This document shows positions 24,901-34,145 of a DNA stretch of 64,000 nt, one piece after another; position 1 is the stretch's first letter, and every line of letters starts with the position of its first letter. Origin of the DNA: Nocardioides cynanchi (GTDB lineage: Bacteria > Actinomycetota > Actinomycetes > Propionibacteriales > Nocardioidaceae); contig NZ_CP044344.1 of the NCBI RefSeq assembly GCF_008761635.1, positions 1,302,001 to 1,366,000 of the forward strand, in the 5' to 3' direction. The notes under the pieces were generated by a model that searched no databases, was not told where the DNA came from, and saw only the letters and a program-made list of their open reading frames with translations. The translations under genes were made by a program, and so were the position numbers.

Positions 24901-25653
24901 TCAGCCGACCCGTTCCCACCAGCGGATCGCCGACCGCGGGGACGACTCGCGAGGTGCGGCCTCGGACCGGGTCGGGGCCGAGCCGCCGAGACGGGCAGGG
25001 TGCCAGGGCGGGCTCTCGCCCGGCGCGGGTCGATGACGGGGCAGGGACTGGAGTCGGTCCAGCATCGCCTGGAGCCGGGCGCCCAGGTCCACCGTCGCCG
25101 ACACCACGTCGGTGCCCTGCGCCAGGGTCAGCGGCGACCCGACCGAGATCGACACCGGACGGCCCCGGTGCAGGTCGACCGGGCGACGGGCGCTGGCGAC
25201 CCGCTGGGGGCCCCAGATCGCCACCGGCACCAGTGGCGCGCCGGTCTCGACGGCCAGTGCGACGGCGCCCGGCATCACCTCGCGGACGTCGTACGCCTGG
25301 CTGATCCCGGCCTCCGGGAAGATCCCGACAGCCTCGCCCGCGGCGAGGAGGCGCCGGGAGGTGAGGTACGCCCCGGCAGGGGCTGCGCGGTCGACGGGCA
25401 CGTGCCGCATCGCCCGCAGGAACGGCCCGGCCGCCCAGTGGTCGAACGCGTCGGAGCGAGCCAGGAAGCGCACGTGTCGGGGCGCTGCGGCCAGTCCCAC
25501 CAGGGTGAAGTCCAGGAAGCTGACGTGGTTGGCGGCCAGGATCACCGGCCCCGACCGCGGCACCAGGTCGGCGCCGTCCAGGTCGATCCGCAGGCCCAGG
25601 GCCCGGAACAGCACACGCGCCGCCCGGGTCGCGGCCGGGTAGACCAGCTCCAC
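24901..25653 (-). CDS. 1-acyl-sn-glycerol-3-phosphate acyltransferase family (PlsC-like)
   Basis: The 250-residue membrane-associated acyltransferase has the four PlsC blocks: NHVSFLDFTLVG (catalytic NHx4D), the Arg block near FLRAMRHVPVDR, FPEAGISQAYDVREVMPGAV (variant of FPEGTR, with Ala for Thr and no following Arg), and VPVAIWGPQR. It should acylate lysophosphatidate or a similar acceptor in phospholipid synthesis. The FPEAG variant occurs in actinobacterial paralogs. The C-terminal 40 residues are Pro/Arg-rich and unconserved. It follows the phosphodiesterase gene by 7 bp on the same strand, so the two are probably co-transcribed. Confidence 0.85.
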   Translation of the reverse strand: MELVYPAATRAARVLFRALGLRIDLDGADLVPRSGPVILAANHVSFLDFTLVGLAAAPRHVRFLARSDAFDHWAAGPFLRAMRHVPVDRAAPAGAYLTSRRLLAAGEAVGIFPEAGISQAYDVREVMPGAVALAVETGAPLVPVAIWGPQRVASARRPVDLHRGRPVSISVGSPLTLAQGTDVVSATVDLGARLQAMLDRLQSLPRHRPAPGESPPWHPARLGGSAPTRSEAAPRESSPRSAIRWWERVG

Positions 25654-25660
25654 GGCCGGC

Positions 25661-26785
25661 TCAGTCGACCATCAGCGGGATGCGCATCTCGGCCGGTGTC
25701 AGCGACCCGTGCAGGCCGACCAGGGTGAGCTCGTAGGGGAAGTCGACCGAGGAGAAGATCCCCCAGTCGTCGCGGCAGGCGACGACGACGTCGCCGAGCC
25801 GCGGCAGCACCGACGCGCTGACCGGACCGAACCAGCCGCGCCGGATCGCCGTCTCGCGGGTGAGCACCAGCGCCCGCTCCCCCAGCAGCTCCGTCCAGCG
25901 AGCCGCCACGTCGGTCACCGCGCCCCGTGCGCAGTAGACGTGGCGGAAGCGGGCCTCCCCGCCGAGCAGGACGACGCCGTCGCGCAGGTCCGGCTCGAGG
26001 TCCACGTCGATCCGGTGGTCGTCCGGCGAGTCGACCATCCCGTGGTCGGCGACCACGACCAGCCGCGCCGAGGACGGCAGTGCCTCGCGGAGCTGCTCGG
26101 CCTCGGCGTCGATGCTGGCCAGCTGCTGGAGCCACGGCGCCGAGGCGACGCCGTACCGGTGACCGGTCCAGTCCAGGTCGCCGTCGTAGAGATAGGTCAG
26201 CGCGGGCGCCCCGGTCGAGGACGCAGCGGAAGCCGTGACCGCGGCCGCGATCCGCTCGCCGATCCGGTCGGCGCCGACGTACTCCCCGCCGCGCTGCGCG
26301 GCCAGGGTCAGCCCCGACCCGCGGAACTCCCGCTTGTTGACCGTGGTCACGCTGACCCCCGCCGCGGCCAGGGTCATGAACGCGGTCGGGTGCGGCTGCC
26401 ACTGGACCGGGTCGACGTCCTTGTCCCAGAACAGCGCGTTCAGCAGCCGGTCCGAGCCCGGCACCCGGGAGGTGAACCCGACCACGCCGTGCGTGCCGGG
26501 GGGCAGCCCGGTGCCCAGCGAGGTCAGGCTGGTCGCCGTCGTCGACGGGACGCCGGCGGTGCCGGTGTTGTCGCCGGTCAGCAGCGACGAGAGGTACGGC
26601 GCGGCGTGGGCGTGGCGGGCCAGAAGGTCCGACCCGAGACCGTCGATCAGGAACACGACGTACGCCGGAGCGTCGGGCAGGCCGAGCACGTTCGGACCCC
26701 CCGCCCCCAGCGCGGCCCCCGCGGAGGGCAGGACGTCGGCCAGGGACCCCGACCCGTAGGCAGGCTCGACGAAGTCGTCGGTCAC
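25661..26785 (-). CDS. Alkaline-phosphatase-superfamily nucleotide pyrophosphatase/phosphodiesterase
   Basis: The 374-residue cytosolic metalloenzyme shows VVFLIDGLGSDLL (first metal Asp), GVPSTTATSLTSLGTGLPPGTHG (catalytic Thr in PSTTATS), YLYDGDLDWTGHRYG (Asp/His metal ligands) and VVVADHGMVD (DHG). These are the type I phosphodiesterase/nucleotide pyrophosphatase motifs, so it should cleave phosphodiester or phosphonate bonds, substrate unknown. GTG 26785 overlaps the DUF5998 stop by 4 nt and begins MTDDFVEPAYG, close to the first conserved block. Longer upstream starts run through the DUF5998 gene in another frame and are rejected. Confidence 0.87.
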   Translation of the reverse strand: MTDDFVEPAYGSGSLADVLPSAGAALGAGGPNVLGLPDAPAYVVFLIDGLGSDLLARHAHAAPYLSSLLTGDNTGTAGVPSTTATSLTSLGTGLPPGTHGVVGFTSRVPGSDRLLNALFWDKDVDPVQWQPHPTAFMTLAAAGVSVTTVNKREFRGSGLTLAAQRGGEYVGADRIGERIAAAVTASAASSTGAPALTYLYDGDLDWTGHRYGVASAPWLQQLASIDAEAEQLREALPSSARLVVVADHGMVDSPDDHRIDVDLEPDLRDGVVLLGGEARFRHVYCARGAVTDVAARWTELLGERALVLTRETAIRRGWFGPVSASVLPRLGDVVVACRDDWGIFSSVDFPYELTLVGLHGSLTPAEMRIPLMVD

Positions 26786-27333
26786 GACCGCGTGCGGGAC
26801 GACAGCGACTCCGAGAACGCCAGCAGGGACGGTACGGCGTCGGGACCGTCGGCGGTCGCGGACACCCGGATCGAGAAGTCGTCGGAGGCCAGCACGCCGG
26901 AGTAGCCGTGGTCGGCATCGCACTCGGGGTCACCGCAGGTGGCCGGCTCCAGGTCGAGCCGGGCGACCCCGCCCCAGCCGATCGTGAGCACGGCCTCGGC
27001 CGGTGGCGTGGGACCGTCGGTCGGGTTGGCCACCATCCGGGTCACCACGACCGACTTCACCGACGACAGGGAGATCGCCTCGGTGGAGGTCGAGGTGTAC
27101 GGCGCGGGCAGCATGTCGTCGCCCTCGTGCTCGTCGGTGTGGGCCAGGATCAGCCGGGTCGGCGTGAGCACCGCGACGGTGAGGTGGCGGCGGACCTCGT
27201 CCCGGTCGAACGTCGGCTCGTGGTGGACGAAGAACGACACGACGTCCTCGCCCGCCACCGCGCTCATCACCCCGTCGGCGACGACCTCGGGGTAGTAACC
27301 GGTGCGGTCGATCGCCTCCTTCAACGTCTGCAT
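26782..27333 (-). CDS. DUF5998 family protein
   Basis: The 183-residue cytosolic protein begins MQTLKEAIDRTGYYPEVVAD, then shows SFFVHHEPTFDRDEVRRHLT, ILAHTDEHEGDD and DLEPATCGDPECDADHGY with two cysteines. This is the conserved pattern of actinobacterial DUF5998 proteins, whose function is unknown. The linkage to a phosphodiesterase gene by a GTGA overlap is a common actinobacterial pairing (recalled). The 51 bp between it and the next gene upstream hold no clear promoter. Confidence 0.82.
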   Translation of the reverse strand: MQTLKEAIDRTGYYPEVVADGVMSAVAGEDVVSFFVHHEPTFDRDEVRRHLTVAVLTPTRLILAHTDEHEGDDMLPAPYTSTSTEAISLSSVKSVVVTRMVANPTDGPTPPAEAVLTIGWGGVARLDLEPATCGDPECDADHGYSGVLASDDFSIRVSATADGPDAVPSLLAFSESLSSRTRS

Positions 27334-27384
27334 GGGGCGAGTCTGTCACGCCCCTACGACGCGGCCGTGCGCCCGTCGCCGGCC

Positions 27385-30132
27385 TCAGCCGGGCAGGGTG
27401 TCGCCGATCGACGGCATCCGCCGCACGAACCAGTCCGAGCGCGGGTCGGAGACCGGGTCCACCCGGGCCCGGGCGGTGAGCACGTTGCAGGTCTCGGCGC
27501 CGGCGAGCACCAGCGAGAGCTCGAGCGAGGAGACCTGCGGCAGGTCGTGCTGGAGCATCGCCACCCGTCGGATCAGGTCCTCGACGGGCTCGATGTCGAC
27601 CACCTCGGAGCCGCGGTAGCCGAACAGCATCGGCGCAGCCTTGATCTCCCGGGTCATCGCGGCCGGGTCGCGCTCCCCCAGCGGCGGGATCCGGTAGGAG
27701 CGGTCCTCCAGCAGCTCGGTGAGCGGACCGGAGATCCCGAACGACACGACCGGGCCGAACAGCGGGTCCTCGATGCTGAAGATGCTCACCGGCACCCCGG
27801 GCGGGGCGTTCTTCTGCACCACGAAACCAGCCGTCGCGGCGTCGTCGATCAGCTGGCCCAGCGACTCCCAGGCGTCCTTCATCTCCGCGGGCCGGCCGAT
27901 GTTGCGCCATACGTGGGCGAGGTCCGGGCGCTCCCGGAGCCGGTCGGTGGTGGCCTTGAGCACGACGTCCCAGCCCAGCTCGCGACCTGCCCGGGTCGCC
28001 TCGGCCAGCGTGGAGACGGGGCGCGAGTCCCACAGCTCGATGCCGTAGGCCACCAGCAGGGTGGTCAGGTCGGCCGGCTCGAGCTCGACGCCGTCGGGGT
28101 TCTCGATCAGGAGCCGTTGGGTCAGACCCCGCGCGGTGGCTCGGTCGACCTCCTCGGGCACCGCCGGTGGGCCGTTCGGCGTGCGCAACCACACGGCGTA
28201 CTCCACGACCCGCGCGAGCGCTCGCACCGCTCCCTCGACGGCGGGGTACGACGGCACCGAGCCGCGGCCGGCCGTCGAGCCCGCCACGTCGGGCACCCGC
28301 AGCAGCTCGGGCACCCCCTCGGCACCGAGGAACGACGAGACCAGCGGCTTGTCGGACTGCTCGCCGACGGCGGCCAGCACGTCGGCGACCTCGACCCCGG
28401 ACACGTCGATCGGCGGGATGTAGACCGCCACGACGGAGTCGACCTCCGGGTCGTCGATCGCGGCGTCGAGGGCGTCCTCGAAGTCGGGACCGGTCGCGTC
28501 GGCGCCGAGCGCGACCGAGCGGGTCACGGTGAGCCCGACCGCGGCCGCGGCGTCGTTGGCGAGCAGGCCTAGCGCGTCGGAGTTGCCGACCACCGCGACC
28601 CGGCGACCGCGCGGCAGCGGCTGGTGAGCCAGGAGCTGGGCGACGTCGAACATCTCGTCGAGGGTGTCGACCTGGATCACGCCGGCCTGGCGGAACATCG
28701 CGTCCACGGCCTGCGGCGGCGCGCCGATCTTGCGCACCGTGTGGCCCATCGGCACGCCCTGGGTCGTGCGCCCGGAGCGCACCGCGATGATCGGCTTGCG
28801 CAGCGAGACCCGGCGCGCGATCCGGCTGAACTTGCGCGGGTTGCCGATCGACTCGAGGTAGAGGAGGACGACCTCGGTGGAGTCGTCCTCCTCCCAGTAC
28901 TGCAGCAGGTCGTTGCCGGAGACGTCGGCACGGTTGCCCGCGCTGACGAACGTCGAGAGGCCGAGGCCCCGGTTGTTCACCTTCTCCAGGATCGCCGAGC
29001 CCAGGGCGCCGGACTGGCAGAAGAAGCCCGCGCGGCCGCGGGCCGGCTTCAGCGACGACAGCGAGGCGTTGAGGTTGACCTCGGGGTCGGTGTTGATGAT
29101 GCCCAGGCAGTTCGGGCCGATCAGGCGCAGCCCGTAGGACCGGGCCAGGCCGACCATCCGGCGTTGGCGCTGCCGCCCCTCCTCGCCGGTCTCGGCGAAG
29201 CCCGACGAGATCACGATCAGCCCGTGCACCCCCTTGGCGGCGCAGTCGAGCACGACGTCCTGCACGGCGTCGGCGGGGACGGCGACGATGGCGACGTCGA
29301 CGTCACCGGGGATCTCGCCGACCGTGGCGTAGGCCGGCAGCCCGGAGACCGCCTTGGCCGAGGAGTTCACGACGTACACCCGCCCGGTGTAGTCCCCGAG
29401 CACGAGGTTGCGGACCAGGGCCTGGCCGACGGTGTCCTGTCGCCGGGACGCGCCGATCACCGCGACCGAGCGCGGGTTGAAGAAGGCCTGGATCGACGCG
29501 GCCTCGGCCCGGTGCTCGCGGCTCGACATCACCCCGATCGCGGTGTCGGTCGAGGCGATCGGGAACTCCAGGGTGATCACGCCGTCCTCGTAGTCGCTGA
29601 GCAGGCGGTAGCCCGCGTCGCGGAACGTCTGGATCATCCGGGAGTTGTCGGGGAGCACCTCGGCCACGAACCGGTCGACCCCGCGCTCGCGCCCCGCCTG
29701 CGCGAGGTGCTCGAGCAGGAGCTGGCCGATGCCGCGGCCCTGCTGGGCGTCCTCGACCAGGAAGGCGACCTCGGCCACCTCGGGGCCGCTCTCGGGCGGT
29801 GCCCCCTCGGGGAGGGGGTGCCCTTCGTAGCTGCCGAGGGCGATCATCTCCTCCGAGAGCAGCATCACGAACGCCACCCGGTGCAGGTGGTCGACCTGGG
29901 TGAAGCGGGTGACGTCGCGCTGGGAGAGGTGCGGCATCGGCGAGAAGAAGCGGTAGTACTTCGACTGGTCCGAGACCCGGCCGTAGAACTCGACGAGCAG
30001 CTCGTCGTCGTCGGGCCGGATCGGCCGGATGTGCGCCGTCCGGCCGTCCCGGAGCAGGACGTCGGCCTCCCAGTGGCGCGGGGCCACATGGGTGGGAGTC
30101 CCGGGCGGGACGACGTGCTCGGCGGCGGTCAC
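27385..30132 (-). CDS. GNAT acetyltransferase fused to ADP-forming acyl-CoA synthetase
   Basis: The 915-residue multidomain protein starts with a GNAT domain (about 25-205; AEVAFLVEDAQQGRGIGQLLLEHL is the acetyl-CoA loop). A CoA-binding Rossmann domain follows (FFNPRSVAVIGASRRQDTVG, about 215-), then two succinyl-CoA-synthetase-like flavodoxin domains (GPNCLGIINT, FFCQSGALGSAIL, VVGNSDALGL). It ends with an ATP-grasp domain (FVVQKNAPPGVPVSIF, FGPVVSFGISG). The order GNAT - ACD resembles a rearranged Pat/PatZ (ACD - GNAT) lysine acetyltransferase. A protein acetyltransferase that inactivates acyl-CoA synthetases is the best guess; true acetate-CoA ligase activity cannot be excluded. Confidence 0.88.
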   Translation of the reverse strand: MTAAEHVVPPGTPTHVAPRHWEADVLLRDGRTAHIRPIRPDDDELLVEFYGRVSDQSKYYRFFSPMPHLSQRDVTRFTQVDHLHRVAFVMLLSEEMIALGSYEGHPLPEGAPPESGPEVAEVAFLVEDAQQGRGIGQLLLEHLAQAGRERGVDRFVAEVLPDNSRMIQTFRDAGYRLLSDYEDGVITLEFPIASTDTAIGVMSSREHRAEAASIQAFFNPRSVAVIGASRRQDTVGQALVRNLVLGDYTGRVYVVNSSAKAVSGLPAYATVGEIPGDVDVAIVAVPADAVQDVVLDCAAKGVHGLIVISSGFAETGEEGRQRQRRMVGLARSYGLRLIGPNCLGIINTDPEVNLNASLSSLKPARGRAGFFCQSGALGSAILEKVNNRGLGLSTFVSAGNRADVSGNDLLQYWEEDDSTEVVLLYLESIGNPRKFSRIARRVSLRKPIIAVRSGRTTQGVPMGHTVRKIGAPPQAVDAMFRQAGVIQVDTLDEMFDVAQLLAHQPLPRGRRVAVVGNSDALGLLANDAAAAVGLTVTRSVALGADATGPDFEDALDAAIDDPEVDSVVAVYIPPIDVSGVEVADVLAAVGEQSDKPLVSSFLGAEGVPELLRVPDVAGSTAGRGSVPSYPAVEGAVRALARVVEYAVWLRTPNGPPAVPEEVDRATARGLTQRLLIENPDGVELEPADLTTLLVAYGIELWDSRPVSTLAEATRAGRELGWDVVLKATTDRLRERPDLAHVWRNIGRPAEMKDAWESLGQLIDDAATAGFVVQKNAPPGVPVSIFSIEDPLFGPVVSFGISGPLTELLEDRSYRIPPLGERDPAAMTREIKAAPMLFGYRGSEVVDIEPVEDLIRRVAMLQHDLPQVSSLELSLVLAGAETCNVLTARARVDPVSDPRSDWFVRRMPSIGDTLPG

Positions 30133-30186
30133 GGCCGAAATCTACCGGGCCGGCGTTTCGGGGAGGTTGCCGACGAGTGGACCCGC

Positions 30187-30774
30187 TCAGCCGCGCAGGT
30201 GATATCTCAGGTGCAGCACCCGCTCGCCCTGCACCACGACGTGGGCGTCGTCGAGCACGAGCTCGTCGGTGTGGGAGCCGAGGAACTTCTTGCCGCGACC
30301 GAGGAAGACCGGAGCCAGGTCGATCGCCAGCTCGTCGGCCAGCCCGGCCGCCACCACCTGCCCGCCCACCTCTCCGGCGCAGACGACCACGGACCCGTCG
30401 CCCGCGTGCTCGGTGGCCCGGCGGATCGCGTCCTCCACCCCGTCGGTGCAGAACGTGTACGGCGCGTCGGGGTGGCGCTGCCGCCACTCGTCGGCGTCCC
30501 GATGGGTGACCACGAAGACGTGATCACCCACGATCGGCAGCCCGCCCCAGCCGTCGACGAAGTCGAACAGCGTGCGTCCGATCACCTGGCACCGGACCTG
30601 GCTGTGGTCGAGGTAGTCGGCCGACGGCTGCGAGACGTGGAAGACGTGGTCGGGGTTGAAGCGCAGCTCGACGTCCCCGGCCTCGTACCAGTCGAAGATC
30701 GGGCCCGGCAGGTCGTCGGGCCGGGCGATGAAGCCGTCGAGCGACGCGACGGCCTGGACGATCACGGTGGCCAT
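30187..30774 (-). CDS. Dihydrofolate reductase-like (RibD_C) family protein
   Basis: The 195-residue protein has the DHFR/RibD C-terminal fold: VQAVASLDGFIARPDDLPGPIFDWYE at the start, CQVIGRTLFDFVDGWGG, HVFVVTH, and GDGSVVVCAGEVGGQVVAAGLADELAIDLAPVFLG. Actinobacteria have many such NADPH-dependent reductases of unknown substrate. ATG 30774 is chosen over 30801 because GGAGGGGG lies about 6 nt upstream. Upstream lie two copies of a TCAACC-N4-GGTTGA palindrome, indicating repression by a dedicated HTH regulator that is not adjacent. Confidence 0.83.
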   Translation of the reverse strand: MATVIVQAVASLDGFIARPDDLPGPIFDWYEAGDVELRFNPDHVFHVSQPSADYLDHSQVRCQVIGRTLFDFVDGWGGLPIVGDHVFVVTHRDADEWRQRHPDAPYTFCTDGVEDAIRRATEHAGDGSVVVCAGEVGGQVVAAGLADELAIDLAPVFLGRGKKFLGSHTDELVLDDAHVVVQGERVLHLRYHLRG

Positions 30775-30793
30775 GGGAGCCCCCTCCGTTTGT

Positions 30794-30856
30794 TCAACCA
30801 TGTGATTGACAATTATCCAACCGCGGCCCGGACGCAGTTGTCAACCGGATGGTTGA
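30794..30856. promoter_or_regulatory. Double operator TCAACC-N4-GGTTGA between reductase and parC
   Basis: Site 1 is 30794-30809 (TCAACC-ATGT-GATTGA, one mismatch) and site 2 is 30841-30856 (TCAACC-GGAT-GGTTGA, perfect). Their centres are 47 bp apart. A minus-strand GATAAT lies between them and TTGACA overlaps site 2, but with a 21-bp spacer. The arrangement suits an ArsR- or MarR-type dimer repressing the reductase gene. Confidence 0.5.
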
Positions 30857-30934
30857 CCACAGTCGGACCGCCGGCCTCCCCCGGTACGGCGTGCCCCGGC
30901 GTCCGCCGTACCGGCGACCGGGGAGAATGCGCCC

Positions 30935-33385
30935 ATGGCACCACCCAAGGCGAAGCAGGAGCTCCCCGACGACTTCGAGGAGCACATCCTCGACATCGAC
31001 GTCGGCGAGGAGATGCGCTCCTCGTTCCTCGAGTACGCCTACTCCGTCATCTACTCGCGCGCCCTCCCCGATGCCCGCGACGGGCTCAAGCCGGTGCAGC
31101 GCCGGATCCTCTACACGATGAACGACATGGGCCTGCGGCCCGACCGCGGGCACGTCAAGAGCGCCAGGGTCGTCGGTGAGGTGATGGGCCGCCTCCACCC
31201 CCATGGCGACGGTGCGATCTACGACGCCCTGGTCCGGCTCAGCCAGCCGTGGTCGATGCGACTGCCGATGATCGACGGCCACGGCAACTTCGGCTCGCCC
31301 GACGACCCGCCGGCCGCGATGCGCTACACCGAGTGCCGGATGGCGCCGGCCGCGGTCGCGATGACCGCGTCGATCGACGAGGACACCGTCGACTTCAAAC
31401 CCAACTACGACAGCCGTGAGCTCGAGCCGGGCGTGCTCCCGGCCGCGATCCCGCACCTGGTCGTGAACGGCTCGACCGGCATCGCGGTCGGCATGGCCAC
31501 CAACATCGCGCCGCACAACCTGATCGAGGTCGTGCAGGCGCTGCGCCACCTGGTCAGCCGTCCGCAGGCCACCCTCGACGACCTGATGCGCTTCGTGCCC
31601 GGCCCGGACCTCCCCACCGGCGGCATGATCGTCGGGCTGGACGGCGTGCGTGACGCCTACGAGACCGGGCGCGGCACGTTCCGGATGCGAGCCACCGCCC
31701 GGGTCGAGACGATCGGCCGCCGCAAGGGGATCGTGGTCACCGAGCTTCCGTACGGCGTGGGCACCGAGAAGGTCTCGGAGCGGATCAAGTCGCTCGTGCA
31801 GGCCAAGAAGCTCCAGGGCATCGCCGACATCAAGGACCTCACCGACCGGGTGCACGGCCTGCGTCTGGTGATCGAGGTGAAGAACGGGTTCGTGCCCGAG
31901 GCCCTCCTGGAGCAGCTCTACAAGCAGACGCCGATGGAGGACACGTTCGGGATCAACGCGGTCGCGCTGGTCGACGGGCAGCCCCGCACCCTGGGGCTCA
32001 AGGACATGCTCGAGGTCTTCCTCGGGCACCGCTTCGACGTCGTACGCCGTCGGTCGACGCACCGGCGCGGCAAGGCCGCGGACCGTCTGCACCTGGTCGA
32101 GGGGCTGCTGGTCGCCATCCTCGACATCGACGAGGTGATCCAGCTGATCCGCTCCTCCGACAACGCCGCCGAGGCCAAGGAGCGCCTGATCGGCGTCTTC
32201 GACCTGACCTCGATCCAGGCCGACTACATCCTCGACATGCCGCTGCGCCGGCTGACCAAGTTCTCCAAGCTCGAGCTGGACAAGGAGAAGGGCGAGCTGG
32301 AGCGCACGATCGAGGCGCTCGACGCGATCCTCGCCGACGACCACCTGCTGCGGAAGGTGGTCTCCGACGAGCTCGCCGACGTGGCCAAGACCTACGGGAC
32401 CCCGCGCCGGACGGTCCTGCTGGAGTCGGCCGGGGTCACCGTGACCGCCGCCACCGCGAACCTCGAGGTGGCCGACGACCCGTGCTACGCCTTCCTCTCG
32501 TCGTCGGGGCTGCTCGCCCGCTCGTCCTCCGACGAGCCACCCACCGACGAGGGTGGGCGCGCCAACCACGACGTGATCGTCTCCGCCGTGCGCACCAGCG
32601 CTCGGGGCGAGATCGGTGCGCTCACCTCCCGCGGGCGCGTCGTACGTCTCAGCGTGCTCGACCTGCCCGCCCTGCCCCCGTCGGCCAACCACCCGCATCT
32701 CCAGGGCGGGCTGCCCTTCGACCTGGTCCGGTCGCTGCAGCCAGGCGAGCGGGTGCTCGCCCTGTGCTCGCTGCGCAGCGACGGGCCGGGCCTCGCCGTG
32801 GGCACTCGGCAGGGCGTCGTGAAGCGGGTCAACCCGGAGGTACTGGGCAAGGACGAGTGGGAGGTGATCGGGCTCAAGGACGGCGACGAGGTGGTCGGCG
32901 CCCTCGAGCTGCGCACCGGCGACGAGGAGCTGTGCTTCATCACCTCCGACGCCCAGCTGCTGCACTTCGGAGCTGCGGGCGTGCGGCCCCAGGGTCGCAG
33001 CGGTGGCGGCATGGCCGGCGTCAAGCTCGCCCTGGCCCAGCACGTCGTGTGGTTCGGTGCCCTCGACCCGGCCGCCTCGGTGGTGGTCACGGCCAGTGGC
33101 TCGTCGACCGCACTGCCCGGCACCGAGCCGGGGGCGGTCAAGGTCACCCCCTTCGACGAGTATCCCGCCAAGGGCCGCGCCACCGGCGGCGTCCGCTGCC
33201 ACCGCTTCCTCAAGGGCGAGGACTCCCTCGTCTTCGCCTGGGCCGGCGCAGCCCCGGCGCGCGCCGCGGCCGCGAGCGGCTCGCCGGTCGACCTGCCCGA
33301 GGCGACCGGACGACGCGACGGCTCGGGTGTGCCGGGGTCCCAGCCGATCGCGGCCTGCGCCGGGCCGGTGTCGACCCAGCTGTGA
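30935..33385 (+). CDS. parC: DNA topoisomerase IV subunit A
   Basis: The 816-residue type IIA topoisomerase subunit has the breakage-reunion domain with SVIYSRALPDARDGLKPVQRRILY, RVVGEVMGRLHPHGDGAIYDALV (winged-helix region), PAAMRYTECRMAP with the catalytic Tyr, and GIAVGMATNIAPHNL. The coiled-coil and C-terminal beta-pinwheel follow (blade signatures such as FLSSSGLLARSSS, TSRGRVVRL). There is no clear GyrA-box (QRRGGKG-like), so topoisomerase IV rather than gyrase is favoured. The partner subunit gene (40827-42974) lies about 7.4 kb away on the other strand. The start is the ATG at 30935, preceded by GAGAAT 10 nt upstream. Confidence 0.9.
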   Translation: MAPPKAKQELPDDFEEHILDIDVGEEMRSSFLEYAYSVIYSRALPDARDGLKPVQRRILYTMNDMGLRPDRGHVKSARVVGEVMGRLHPHGDGAIYDALVRLSQPWSMRLPMIDGHGNFGSPDDPPAAMRYTECRMAPAAVAMTASIDEDTVDFKPNYDSRELEPGVLPAAIPHLVVNGSTGIAVGMATNIAPHNLIEVVQALRHLVSRPQATLDDLMRFVPGPDLPTGGMIVGLDGVRDAYETGRGTFRMRATARVETIGRRKGIVVTELPYGVGTEKVSERIKSLVQAKKLQGIADIKDLTDRVHGLRLVIEVKNGFVPEALLEQLYKQTPMEDTFGINAVALVDGQPRTLGLKDMLEVFLGHRFDVVRRRSTHRRGKAADRLHLVEGLLVAILDIDEVIQLIRSSDNAAEAKERLIGVFDLTSIQADYILDMPLRRLTKFSKLELDKEKGELERTIEALDAILADDHLLRKVVSDELADVAKTYGTPRRTVLLESAGVTVTAATANLEVADDPCYAFLSSSGLLARSSSDEPPTDEGGRANHDVIVSAVRTSARGEIGALTSRGRVVRLSVLDLPALPPSANHPHLQGGLPFDLVRSLQPGERVLALCSLRSDGPGLAVGTRQGVVKRVNPEVLGKDEWEVIGLKDGDEVVGALELRTGDEELCFITSDAQLLHFGAAGVRPQGRSGGGMAGVKLALAQHVVWFGALDPAASVVVTASGSSTALPGTEPGAVKVTPFDEYPAKGRATGGVRCHRFLKGEDSLVFAWAGAAPARAAAASGSPVDLPEATGRRDGSGVPGSQPIAACAGPVSTQL

Positions 33386-33433
33386 GCCCGTGGCGTGATC
33401 CGCCTGCCGGCCTCCTGTGAAAGGGTGACCCCC

Positions 33434-34129
33434 ATGTCGCTGCGCCGCGCCCTCGCACTGCCGATCGTGACGACGTTCGTGCTGGTCCTGACCGGCTGTG
33501 GCGGTGGCTCCGGCGGCAGCAGCGTCGACCCCGCCACGGCGCTGAAGACGGCCGGCGACAAGCTCGCCGGCACGTCCGGGGTCACCCTGAACCTGACCAC
33601 CAGCGACCTGCCCTCCGGCGTGGAGGGCATCAAGGCGGCGACCGGGACGGTCACCGACGCACCGGCCTTCGACGGCACCCTCACCGCCGTGATCTCGGCC
33701 GGGACGTTCTCGGTGCCGGTGAAGTCGGTCGACGGCAAGGTCTACGCGAAGATCCCGCTCACCCCGGCCTTCGCTCCGATCGACCCCGCCGACTACGGCG
33801 CTCCCGACCCCGCTCTGCTGACCAGCGCGGACCAGGGCATCCCCGCGATCGTGGCCGCCACCACCGGCGCTGAGGCCGGCGACCAGGTCCGCGGAGGCAC
33901 CGACAACAAGGAGGTGCTGTCGACCTACACCGGCACCGTGCCGGCGACCGCCGTGAGCCACCTGATCCCCGGTGCGAGCGGTGACTTCAAGGCGACCTAC
34001 GGCATCACCGACACCGGTGAGCTCCGCCAGGCGACGCTGACCGGCGTCTTCTACTCGGGCAAGCCGTCGATGACCTACACCATCGTCCTCACCGACTACG
34101 GCACCAGCACGGACATCGCTGCCCCATGA
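33434..34129 (+). CDS. LppX/LprAFG-family lipoprotein (LprG-like)
   Basis: The 231-residue protein has a lipoprotein signal with lipobox VLTGC (Cys 22), then a Gly/Ser linker and an LppX_LprAFG-type domain with ATALKTAGDKLAGTSGVTLNLTT, FDGTLTA, VPVKSVDGKVYAKIPL and GELRQATLTGVF. LprG-type proteins carry triacylated lipids across the cell envelope. The next gene, 16 bp downstream, encodes a P55-like MFS protein, the same pair as lprG-Rv1410c of mycobacteria. ATG 33434 is used since it places the signal peptide correctly; the earlier ATG 33395 adds non-conserved residues. Confidence 0.83.
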   Translation: MSLRRALALPIVTTFVLVLTGCGGGSGGSSVDPATALKTAGDKLAGTSGVTLNLTTSDLPSGVEGIKAATGTVTDAPAFDGTLTAVISAGTFSVPVKSVDGKVYAKIPLTPAFAPIDPADYGAPDPALLTSADQGIPAIVAATTGAEAGDQVRGGTDNKEVLSTYTGTVPATAVSHLIPGASGDFKATYGITDTGELRQATLTGVFYSGKPSMTYTIVLTDYGTSTDIAAP

Positions 34130-34145
34130 CGCGCGTGACGCGCTG

